From positions 21,760,654-21,824,653 of the forward strand of contig ML679970.1 of assembly GCA_007922225.1 (NCBI GenBank): DNA of 64,000 nt, given 5' to 3'. How positions within the stretch are numbered: the stretch's first letter is position 1; every line of letters starts with the position of its first letter. The translations under genes were made by a program, and so were the position numbers. This DNA comes from Emydura subglobosa. Its lineage: Eukaryota; Chordata; Testudines; Chelidae. Below, one piece after another: positions 15,001 to 27,000 of the stretch. The notes under the pieces are model-generated. The model worked only from the letters and a program-made list of their open reading frames with translations. It did no database searches and was not told the DNA's origin.

Positions 15001-18000
15001 AGCCTTTCTCATATGGCATTTAGGCTTTTGGACTGTAGCATTCAGAACATTGGGAAACACTTTAGTCATGTGCATCTAAGTCAGCTGCTTTTAGAGAGGC
15101 TAAAAGGCCTCACTTCTACATAGCAATTGGTCCCGACCATGTAGATGTTAAAATACCAGACACTAACTGCAGCATGTTATTATATTAATTGTAAAAGTAA
15201 GCCCATCATTCCTAGTAGTGTTTGCTTTTCTCAATACCATTTTTACATTACAGCCAAACTGCATGCAGTAGGGAGAGTTTCACTTCAGGAGTGCACCTTA
15301 CTGGGCCATTCCTTCAGCAGTAAGGCAGAGACAGTAATATCTACAGTTACCAGAGCTGGCTTCAGACAGACATCAGTAGCCTGGAAGAAATGAAATGGAA
15401 ACCCTTGCTTCGCCACAGGTTCATACAAATACAAGATCTGCTCAGCATTGATGTTTGCAGAGACTGAACAATGCCACATTGATCACACAGTGTGATCAAA
15501 GTAATAGGCTACAGAGGCAGAGTAGGTGGCAGATTCTTGAACTTCACTCTGGACAACTACACTTACGCAAACTCTGAAGTGTTTTCCCAGCCATGAACAA
15601 AAATGGAAACTATTTCTACAAAATAAACTACGGGGCAATTATGAATAAATTGCATTAGAGAAGTGTAATTCCAGCTATCTGGTGGTCTTCAATCCCCTAA
15701 CATTCTAGAGACATAGGTTTGAAACTCATGATCATAGGTTCCCAGTTTAGTCCCACCATGCATTTTATATTATTCAAGTGCAGTGTTTATAGCAGAAGTG
15801 CTTGAAAACAGCATTTGTGGACAGTCTGACAAGCAGCTCATTCTGCTTTTCATATAAAAAACTTGGTATATTTTCTGTTCTCACCTCTGAGATAGTTGCA
15901 TCAATTGTCATCTAGTAAGTCTGACTCCTAATCTAGGCTGTGTAAACAAGATCAAGGCACTAATCACATGTTATCACTAGCTCTGGAAAGCACACAGCAG
16001 CAAACCCAAGTTCAAGTAGGAAAAAAGCCACATGCCCTTAAGCAATTCTGTTAGGCAGTTAATTTGTGGTTAAGTAGTTTCACCAACTTGTTTTATTGCA
16101 AGATAGTCTTGTTGCCATAAGAACTGGTAAATGTTTCACATTTTGCTTGCAACTTTTTTTATTCTCTCAAGGAAGCAAGGGGAAAACTGACAGACAAGCT
16201 GCAGGCTAGGAGTGCAAAGACAGCAAATCATGAAGAAAATGTCACCCTGCACCTCTTACCGATATAGCTTGCTCAACTAGGAAGCCATTAGCAGTCAAGT
16301 CCAAAATTCCACAAGTGGAGGGTAACTCAGGAGAGGTGAGTAGAGGTCTGAGAGCGCATGGGCAGGTGAGGATGGAACAGAAAGCCAAGTGTCAGTTAAG
16401 AGGAAGAACAGCGTTAAAGTAAATATAGACTACTAGAGAAAGCGGGAGAAAAAAATTAGATACCGAAGTGGAATTAAAGACAGCCTTGTCAAGAGAAAAT
16501 AGAAGGCAGGTTCAAATTAAAGTCCATCAAGTTCAATGCAGATGGACTAGCACCCAGAGCCATATTACTTTTAAGAAAGCACTAATTGAATTAGGTGGAT
16601 ATGCAAGATCAAGTAAACTGCTTTAATATTTGAAACAAAAGGTTGTCCTACACAAGGTAAGATGTGTATATCCTGTAATCAAAATCCACCAATATGGATT
16701 AAATAGACCATACATATTTACAGAAATACGTCAGTGCAGCCATATTCCTAACACATACCTTCCCCAACAGGAACAATGCAAGGACTTTTTGGGATAGCCT
16801 CTCCAGCAAATGTCACTTTGACAGTATGAGGACCAGCTTGAATAGGTTTGTAGGTGCAGCGATAAACTTGGTTCCCTTTGTCTTCTATCATAAGCTCCAT
16901 TATATTTTTTCCTTGAGGATCCTCCACTTCCACATTAAGATCACCTACACCAGCACCTACCCACATGAAAACAAGTTTAGTTCAGCCTTGAACTCAGATG
17001 TTCCTAGTGTTCACTTCCCTGGAAGCAAGAACCTTCCAAGTCTGATTCTGCTCAAATCCAAGATTTAGGTACTGTTTTGGGTTGGTAGCCTGAGCATGAA
17101 GGGTTTTTTTTTTGTTTGTTTTTTTAAGTCCACAAGGCATCCAGCAGGTAGCTTTTAAATGTTCTGCTATGGCCCTGCCACACCACTGTAAGGGTGTAAA
17201 TTATACCTGATCACCTTAGTGTGTAACTAAGGACAGCCACTACTCAGGTCAGAGTGTTAGACCCATTTGACCTTTATACCATTTCTGTTTAGGTGGCACC
17301 TGAGTAGCAGAACAATTAAATCCTACCTGAGCATTGACTTAATTTCTTGTCTCCCCTCCCTGGTTTGTAGCCCAGGAAGGGCCAGATCCGGTTTGATCGG
17401 AAGGCTGGCAGCTGCCTAAGATGATGAGCAGCAGTTGGAGGGACTCTGTCACCTCCCCCGGAAGGGTTTGACAAGGATTTGTTACTCTTTAAGGTACTAC
17501 GTAGGTCAGCTCTTTAGACAACCAGCTATAGTATTTGGCTTTTCCTTCCCAAATTCAGTTTGTCTGCATACAATTGCAGCAGCCATAGGCTGTGGAGCTG
17601 GCCACTTTTTGGCCACATCAAGTGAGTTAGCTGCAACCCCATATGCTAGGTTGCAATACTACCACCTTGTGACAGAGGGACAGCTGGGTGTCATTTGAGC
17701 AAAGGTCAGTGTGACCTGACATGCAGGGATGCTGTACCATTCAGGTTTGCCCCAGCTGCCTTCCAGGCAGGGGAAGATGGACCAAAATTTAAGTGAGGTG
17801 TTACAACCTAGTACACAAAGTTGAAATGCCACCCCAATTTTCAGGGGTTGGTATAGGACAGATCTGTGCTCCAATTCCCCCTCCCACCCCCACCACACAC
17901 TTTAAATAGCACTCCAGGCAGATGGTAATCCAGTTCTCAAACTTTCAAGTAGGGCAAATTGCCAATACAAAATAAGATGTTCCCTGACATTAACCAGGAC

Positions 18001-21000
18001 TTAAGTGATTCCAAATGGTAAACTGGAGCAGCTAGAGGGGGAAATTAATCTTGTTCTATTCATTAGAACTAGTTAAGATTAAAAGCTTTTAAACCAACAT
18101 ACATCCTTGTGTAGACTAGGATAAGTTTATTCCTTTTCCTTCATACTCCCCCCACCACTTAAGACACCTGTTATTCAACCATCTTGTATTGCTGAACAAG
18201 CAACTCAAGTGCTTTTTCAACGTCTTTACATCCAGACAAGTCTTTACATGTGGCAGATTACCACCTCCCCCAATTAGAAACAATGTTTTGCCAGAGTAGT
18301 GTGGTACTTCCCCTAGACCAGACAACTGCAGCCAAGATTTCAGGAGCCTCAGGCAGAAAGCAGTTTAATAGATTTAACACTTCAACCCAGTGTTTAAATA
18401 CTTGAAGTAATTGCCCCATTTTGTTTTACAGTCAAGTTCTGCATCAGCATTTGCAATACTTAATAGTATATTCCACAGGAATTACTTAATGAGCCACAAA
18501 GTTATGAAGTAGATGGTCAGTAGTAGTAATTTACAAATCACTTCTTAGACTCTGGTTCATCACTTAAGACAGAATTCATGAACAATAGTAACTGAGTGGA
18601 TTCTTTTGGTGAAGTTAGATAAATAATATAGTAAGCATTTGGAGGGTTTATATTTACAGTGCTATAGAGCTCATCTTCAGCTTCTCTAGGAGGCAGGTAT
18701 ATCACAGCCCCATTTTAGCAAGTAGTGGAGGGAAGACAGGTTAGTACTGTCCCTCCCTCCCCCCCCCCCCAACAAAAAAACCAAACTCAAACCACACAAC
18801 ACAGCAAGTTTATGGCAGAATACTGGGCTATGCCAGAGCAGCTCCTGCTTGAATTAGGCTTCATTTGTATAGATTTCAGATACAAATGGATTTAGAATGA
18901 AGTGGTAGGACTATTCTAGTTCTGCAGTACTCACTGCCAAGAGTGCAAACTGAATCTAAATGAGTTTCCTAACAGTCTGTTTATCCCACAGAACTTGGTT
19001 TCATCTTCAGCAGAAGGGCTGAAGTTGCTATGAAGGGCAGAAAGCTATAGAAATATTTTGGCCCATATAAGTTAACTTGGAACAGCTACTGTAAGGCATA
19101 GAATTGTGTAACTGCATATACTAAGGATCTGTAGTGCTCTCTAAGCATTCTTACCTGCTGTGTAAATGTCAAAGTAGGTAGGTTTATTGGCAATGATTCC
19201 AATTGCCTCCAAGCCTGGTCCTTTTGCTGTTACTTTGCTAGCATCTCCCTGGGCTTTGTCAACGTTTACATCAAATGGACTCTTTGAAATATGCTGTCCA
19301 GCAAACAGAACTGCAACCTAAAAATCACATACAGACATGAATTCTAGTCATACTCCCACAGTATGAAGAGGCCACCTTGCAATGATGTTAGGGTTCTGGC
19401 AGAACTTACTGTATGGGTCACAAGATCAAGTGCTTGAACGTAGGAGTTAAGTCTCAAGGTTAAGACAGTGGTCCCCAAACTTTTTACCCCATGTCCCCCC
19501 ATTACACTCCAGTCCTCCCCCTGCCCACAACTGGGTCTGGGAGTGGGGCCACAGTTGGCAGGCTAGGGCCACACCGAGAGCCAAGGGCCAAGCACCCAGA
19601 CTGTGGCTCGGGGAGGGGGAGAGGAGGCGCCGTCGCAAAGAGTTGGGGCAGAGCAGGCTGGGTGGTGCTCCTTCCCTGTGCCGCCTCCTCCCCTCCACCC
19701 CCTAGGGCCTGTTGCACCTTCCTCCACCCTGAATGTTTTTCCGAGTTTGGGGACCTCTGGGTTAAAAAGTCCTGTGGAGAAACTAATGTTCACATCATTG
19801 CTCTGTACCAACTGTAGCCACTTACCACCCTCCTAGAAACACAGGCTGATTGAGGGCCAGTATTTCCTAGGGAGGGTTCCCCCACACACACACCTGCAAT
19901 AATTGTGTGTATTACACTAGTGAACATTGACTGACCGAAGATAGGACCCCACTGGGCTTGGCATAGTACCGACAGTAGCAGACGTAAACTCTGCAGGGCA
20001 GAGACTGCTGTCTAAAGAGAGATGGATGGGGAAAGATGTAACCAACAGAATGAACAAGGTGACTGCAGCAAGTGCCATGTTATTGCCAAGATTTGGGGGA
20101 AGTAAGCCACTGAACTGAAAGCATGTCCATTGTGAGGCAAGTTGTGCTCCATCGTGCTTTTGACATTTAGACTCATTAGGCCAGGATGTGGCATTCTTTG
20201 GACTAGAGTGCATTTATTTGGACAGGGAGCATGCACCACCGTTTTCCTAGTTACAGCTTATTTCTCGTACTCCCTTGTACTGGGATTAATGGACTCAACC
20301 TAGCAACCCGTTTGTCCACCAAGGGCCTGCAAATAGCAAGTTATGAGAGTTAACTACACATTGTGGACCACTGAACTGAATACAGATCTAAAGACAAAAA
20401 TACAAGGAAGGGCCACTTCATCTAGTGTATGTGGGAAATATGAATGCAGTGCCATGTCTGACAAGCACAAGCTACGCAGAAAGTCCCTTACTGCTTAGGC
20501 CATGGATACTCCCAGTTAGAATGGAGTGTTATAGGAGATGAGTGACCCCTGCTATCTTTTTTGAGAGCAACATGAATCAAGACAGCTAAAGGTACAAAGA
20601 GGTCTGCTCCTCACTACTCTCCTATAAGCTTCACTCCCAGCATATCCAGAGAAAAATGAGTTTGAGAACTGGAAATCCTATCTTCAATGACTCTAGAACT
20701 GGCCCTAATTGGTTGCCAGTCACGAAGGTGACAAGGAGAACAAGTGAAAGACTGCTGCACAGAGGTCAGGGTTAGAGGGTCAGGAACAAAAAGTTTAGCA
20801 CTAATCTGAAATGGATTCCAGATCTAGAGCCTCCTGCAGAATTTGCAGGCATCTGAGTAGTCCAAGCACTGCAGATAAATAGAGTGAGGACCTACTGGAC
20901 AGCAAAAGTGAGCCACCCCAGAGTGCAGACTGTAGAGCTGGAGCAACCAAAGAGGAGATCAATACAGAGTGCCTCTGCAGGGTCATCTTTAATACCCTGC

Positions 21001-24000
21001 CTGGTGGAACCACTAGACTAGCAATCTAGACTACAGGAGGCTACAGCATACACACAGCTGAACAGCTAAGGGAGAGAGTTCTGAAAGGAAGTGCTCCAGG
21101 CTTGTGACAGGTGTGAAGGAGACCAGGATGGTCTAGGTCAGCAGTTCTCAACCCCCCTCTCCCCCCCCCCCCGTACCACTCAGGCCAGGTACAGTCAGGT
21201 CAAGTACCACTTGACCCGAATGTACCCGACCAGAGTACCACTCGGGGGAAAAAAAGGGAGGGGACTTGCGGCGGGGTTTCGCGGCAGCAGCAGGAGGGAT
21301 TTCCAGCGGGGTTTTGCAGCAGCAGGGAGAGACGGGCAGCGGGGTTTCGCGGTGGAAACAATACACGCCGCCGAAACCCTTCTGCTGTTTCCCCATTTTC
21401 GGCAGCAGAGTTTCGCTAGGGTGGGTGGGAGGGTCCATCCTGCAGTGGTGGATTCAGCGCCGCGCGTACCATCCAGCCCTCCGGTAAGTTGAGAACCGCT
21501 GGTCTAGGTGTTTAGCTTCATTGTTTGCCCCCAGGATCTAGCCTGGGAGAGGGAGAATGACTGGCCTGACCACTTCATTGCATTTTACTTTGGCCCTCCA
21601 AAGAGGTCTGCATAAAAAAAACCCACCAAGATTCCAGGAGCCCAGGACCAGCAATTTAGAACTACAACCCTAGAAGGCGGCTAATTGCCCTACTGCTTGA
21701 ACTTTGGGAAGTGGAGGGTCCAGGAGAATGCTTTGTATTGTAGCAAAGCCCTTTCAACTACGTGGCTTGGAGTAGAAGACTTGAGGTAACTGTGGCACTG
21801 AGGCAGTAGGAGCAGCTGAATGGAGCCCATGCCTCCAACTTCACACTTGCCAGCCCCCTCCCGGGAGGGGTCTGTGGTCCCACTGTACTTACCCTCATTT
21901 GGGGCCCAGTCAAATGCCCTATTCCATGTACTAAAAGCTCTTGGAGAGAATTGCTCTGCTCATTCTCTGGAGAAGATTTGCTGACAATATAGTGTGGAAA
22001 AAGCAGAGGAGGATGAGCCCAGGGGCACAGAGTGAGTCCTTTCCCCATCCTCTTTTGGAAAGGAGGGACTATTGATCATCAGCAGGTCTTATTTGATGTG
22101 CAAGGAAAAGAGTATTGACCACAAGACCAAATCCCCTCCCCACCAAGAAAGCTAGAGTAACCGATGGATCCACTAACCCACCCTCTGGGGAGAAAAAAAA
22201 AATAGTTTTAGTCCCAGACAATGGAGACTTGAACAGAAAACGGAAACAGGTTATTTACGTCAGGGTTTCTGGGTAGTTTTTATATCACCAGTAAATATGC
22301 AAGTTTAAGATGCCCATTTATAATGCAATGATTTACTTAAGCATGTTTTGCATCCTGACCACCCAAAATCTAGCTCTCTCACCTTGTGAGGTCCAGTAAC
22401 TTTTGGCACATATTGTACAGAGTATGTTTTGTTCTTGTCATCAGGTGTCACTTTTGCCTAGAAAGAAAGAAAAAGCATTTGTCCCAGAAATGTGTCTACA
22501 CTTATCTGACTTTTCGGCAGTGAAGTTAAAGCTTTAGTTTAGTATCAGAAAAATTCTACCAACTAATCAAATGAGAGAAGAACAAACAATCTATTCTTTT
22601 TAGGAAGCACAATCTTCGATACAGTTGCCACAGCAGCAAGTACACTTGCTAACTCTCAATTCTCCAATATTTGCATAAAAGCCACGGTCATTTTTAGGAA
22701 CACATGAACCACGTTAGTAAACCTGTGACCTATTCTGTTCCTCTGCTATCAACTACACTGGAGGGGCATAAACATCTTTAAATCAATATCAACTGCAGTG
22801 TATAGTTGTACTCATCTGGAATGTCTTAATTGAAATGCTCACTTGTCCAAAACAGCCAACCTTTATTTCATAGTAGGAGTCTCCTATAACAGAATCAAGG
22901 TAGTTCTAATGCACCAAGTACAAAGTGATTAGCAGCAGATATTCTACAACTTTAACCACTGTTCTTGCAGAATGAACAGCGCTATCATGATTTAGTTATA
23001 TTTGGTAACTGAATATACTTTCATTTGAGAGAGTTTCCTTTGTGATTAGTCAAGATTCGAGTGGTGATCGTTAGTAACAATCAACTGACTTGACAAATTA
23101 CAGCTCAGTTGGGAGAGCATATTTATTGTCAGGAGGAGGGTTTGAAGACAACTGGGGCTTTGAGTCTGGTAGATACAGTGATAAGGAGACTATTTTAAGT
23201 CTTTTCTTCACTAGTAAAATATTGCTTAGGGAAAACTGGTTGTGGTAAGATTTTAGAGTTGCTTCCACAATCACATTGCATGCAGGAATTGTGCCACTAG
23301 ATCCTAGATAAGGAGCACATTTTTCTGGCTTGTTTACGATTTGTGCTAGAGCCTAGCAAAGATCTTCAGGAACCCACTATCTCCCCAAGCAATATCAGGG
23401 TCTTGAATACCACTTCAGATGCATGTCCAGCATATGACTATAGTTCAACATTTGTGATAAAAAGCAAAATTGCTCAAGAACTGAAGGACAACTAGACAGA
23501 CCTAACACAACTTGCTCATGTCCCATCCAATCAGCTATAACTGAAAGATAAAAGTATAGAAATTTCAAGAACCATGTGCACTAATCCCTAAATATAAGGT
23601 CAGCTACTGTCTTTTTTGGAATTTTAAATAGCTACATTCTATTTAAGATTAACACTTATGTATTGTGCATTAAATACAGATTATATGAGTTACAGTAGTT
23701 AGTAATCATTTAAGATAGATTTTGCATGAAAATTGGTAGGGGGAACAATCTGTTTAGCATACAGACCTCTTCTCTGTTCCCCTCTGGATCTTCTATGAAG
23801 ACCATTACATCTCCCTGCCCAGCACTGATTGTATCTACTGTGAAGTTGGCAGGTTGCTTTACCATGTTTCCATGAGGCTCAACTCCTGTTAAGAGAATAG
23901 GACACAATGGCACATTTAGCTGGTTGCTTCAAAAAACTTAAACAACCTCTTATGACAAGCACACAAGCCATCTAATCCAAGTTCTGATATGGTCTCACTT

Positions 24001-27000
24001 CTGGGGCTGTAAGTTCCCTAGCGGTCTCCTGGGCCTACATGTTCACTAAAATGCCAGTGGCACTGACATAACCAGTGTCATAGCTCAGGGTAGCTACACA
24101 TGTATTTCCCCTTTGCAGTCCAGCAAGGGCACCCACTCAGACTTCCAGCTCTCCAGCTGCTGCATCTTGGGTGAAGACCTGCATCTCTCCCCCTTCTGAC
24201 TGGGTATTCCCAGACTGCATAGTTCCCTGCTTTCACTGTTCCCCCACCCCTGCCAAGCGCAGACAAATTGTCCAACCCGGCCCTCTGCTAACTCTTCAGA
24301 GACTGCTAGCAGAGTGATTGTCAGATAAGTGCCACAGGTCTAAGCAAGCCTGTGCTATTCTTAAAAAGGTACAAAGCCTTTTTGGGACCTCAATAGGCCA
24401 AATCCCTCCAATCTGTTGTAAGGATTTGGGCCCTCCATGTACCAAGGGTCCTGCATTTGCTGGATCAGAAAAAAGGCCCTAGATAAAAAGTCTAGATAAA
24501 AGCCTGACTTTTAAACTGAAATCTTATCTCCTGGTCTCTGGAAAACCCTGTTTGAATTAGTCTATGCATTTCTCTTCTGGGGGAGGCATCTAAAGTTGAT
24601 GACCAGGCTATTAGCATCCCCCTCTTTTCTAGGGAAGAGTACATACACTGCTACAACTGCATTTTTAAACACACTATACACCCCAAAGGTAGCAACCCCT
24701 AATTCAGTGATGTCTAACTTAATATCCTGAATAAGCCCTATGGCATTCTCAGTCTCCCAAACTGCAATTCTTCCTACAATAAAGTCACTGTTAGGTATTT
24801 TAATAGTTAAGACCACAGCCTTGTTCATCCCAGAATGAAGTCAGGAATTCTGAATGCCACTCGGCTTTGAGTCTCATGATAGCACAAAGAATATGGTAGC
24901 CTGAGTTAAGACTATTCTGAAGAGCCTGCACAGAAGAGCCAGCACCAGTTCAGTGTTACACCCATACCTAGATTTTTATGGCATCCTAGTTCCACATGTG
25001 GCCTTTTCATTAGGGTAGTAATGATTGTTTCGTTCTAGGTACGAGAACTATTTGTTGGCGTTATTTGGAGTTCAGAGACTCTGGAATCTTCAAATTATTT
25101 CAGAAGCCACAAGCAATGTGAATGTTTTAGCAGTTGGAGAAGTGCTAAGAGACATTCTGAACAGCAATTTGATATTTGAGAGCAAAAAAATTTATAAAAA
25201 AGACATTAACAGCCAGTATTAGTTATTGTGGCCAAAATGTTAGCTTATAGTTTTAATAGACAATTTCACTTTCATGACATGTAATGGACAGGGTAGTCAT
25301 TTGTTTATCTGCTTGCAAACATCCATATCTCATCCTAGTCTTTCGCCTGCAAGTCATTCAAAAAACATCTTGCCAAAGTGAAGTTTACACAGCCAACAGA
25401 CACCAGCACTGGCTTAAGCTAGGATCTGTGCATCCTGCAGGATCATGAACTTTTAGTTATGTTACAATAAATTTTCCCCAAATGGAAAGGCTCTGTAGTT
25501 ATCTTAGCAAGCATTTACTGCAACTTAGTTACTTTATCTTTTTTATACTTAACTGGAGCTATTACACCTGTCATGCTGTTGACTGAGTGGGTGGAGGAGC
25601 TTCCCAAAAGTTGCTAATCCAAGCAGATGCAATTTCTTGGGCATGATGGGATGTATCTCATGCAACAGTACCTCTAGTTGTATTAAGAAACTCTCTCCAC
25701 AGCCATCTACACAGTTAGGGGAAAATGTAGTGTCTGATGGCTTATCCAGGAAGTGACTGAACTGCAGAGTTTCTGAACCTATTTATCTCTAGAGAAACTT
25801 AAGAGTAATGGGAGGACGTGGTCATATTTTCTATTAACACATTAAGGTGTTAGGTGTATTTCTTAAGACTTATTGACTGAAATGCATGTTTTGTACATAC
25901 TTAACATTCGAGGGACTGTACAAGTAGGATTTCCCTTCCCATGGGTAGGGAAGGCAAGGCAGCGAGAAAGCTACTTTCTTGAAGACAGAGCTGAAGTCAT
26001 AACTGACCATTTCCCTATCCTGTTAGCCGTTCAAATCAGGCCTCCTCTAAAGGGCACTTTTTAGCCTATGACAAAGATTACTATCAACACTCACTCCATT
26101 TAGTGAGCCAGTTAGTGCGGTTCTATACAAAAACCCATTAACCATGTCCTCTCGTGGCAATTGAGAGCCTAGCTGTCCTTGCAGAAATGAAAGATGTTAC
26201 CTTACTGTATTCCAACCTGACAGACATTTAATATTTAGAATGGAGGTACATTTGATGGCACAGCATACATGGGAAGCTGAAACTGCTGTATATATGTACA
26301 TATTTGCCATGAATGGACATGGCAGCCAGAAGAGATTTTCCTACCATTCTTGGCTGCCAGTCAGCCTCCTGTGAGGTTTACAAACCCATCCATCCCAGGA
26401 TGAAGTTTAAAGATTTAGACAATATGGTTACCAGCCAATTACCCTCATGTAATAGAGGGTGTCCCTTTTGCCAGAAAGCCCACATGCCTTGTCTCACCAC
26501 TAAGCACTGTTCATGTTTGCAGACCAAGTTAAGACATCATGGGCTGCAATGGCAACCTTGTTTTCCTGTTGAGTAGTTACTTATCCATTCTGGGGGACAC
26601 AGTGAATCTAATAACTAAGAATTCAAGTTTTCATCTACAAAATACATGGTGTCATATGTATTGATTACTTGGTTTCAGCTGCAGCTAATCTTTTAGGGCT
26701 GGAAGCTCTGAATACATTCATGAATGTTTTACCTACTTCTTCATTGCACTTTGATTTGGGGCTTTTTGAAGAGTGTATGTCATATAGTAATAGATGTAAG
26801 TGGACATTACCCTGTTTATATGAGTATCATTTGAGACATTGATCTTATAAGGGTCATAAAAAGGTCTCTCTCTGTCATCCCATTTTTTCCAGTGGGGAGT
26901 GGTAGATATCTATTAGTTACACAAGTCAAGCTTGGAAGCTTGAACCCCAGGCCATTTGTGAACACAACAAGCAAGCATCAACTTGTTTTTCTGAAAAGTC

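Larger units (their letters stand above)
19318..22382 (-). other. FLNB: FLNB intron 6, with two hAT-like insertions
   Basis: This intron is 3,065 bp and runs GTGAGA to TTTAG. It contains the hAT-like elements at 19466-19759 and 21139-21501. The rest (about 19768-21130 and 21510-22382) shows no feature that I can name. Confidence 0.86.

Noticed and set aside
19491..19817. 108-codon plus-strand frame and antisense frames
   Set aside because: They fall in the G+C-rich interior of the hAT-like element at 19466-19759 and show no transposase similarity.
21240..21480. CpG-dense stretch as a possible promoter or CpG island
   Set aside because: It is bounded by inverted repeats and a target duplication, so transposon origin explains the composition.
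21091..21492. 133-codon plus-strand frame and overlapping frames
   Set aside because: They lie almost wholly inside the hAT-like element at 21139-21501. The low stop density comes from the G+C-rich repeats.
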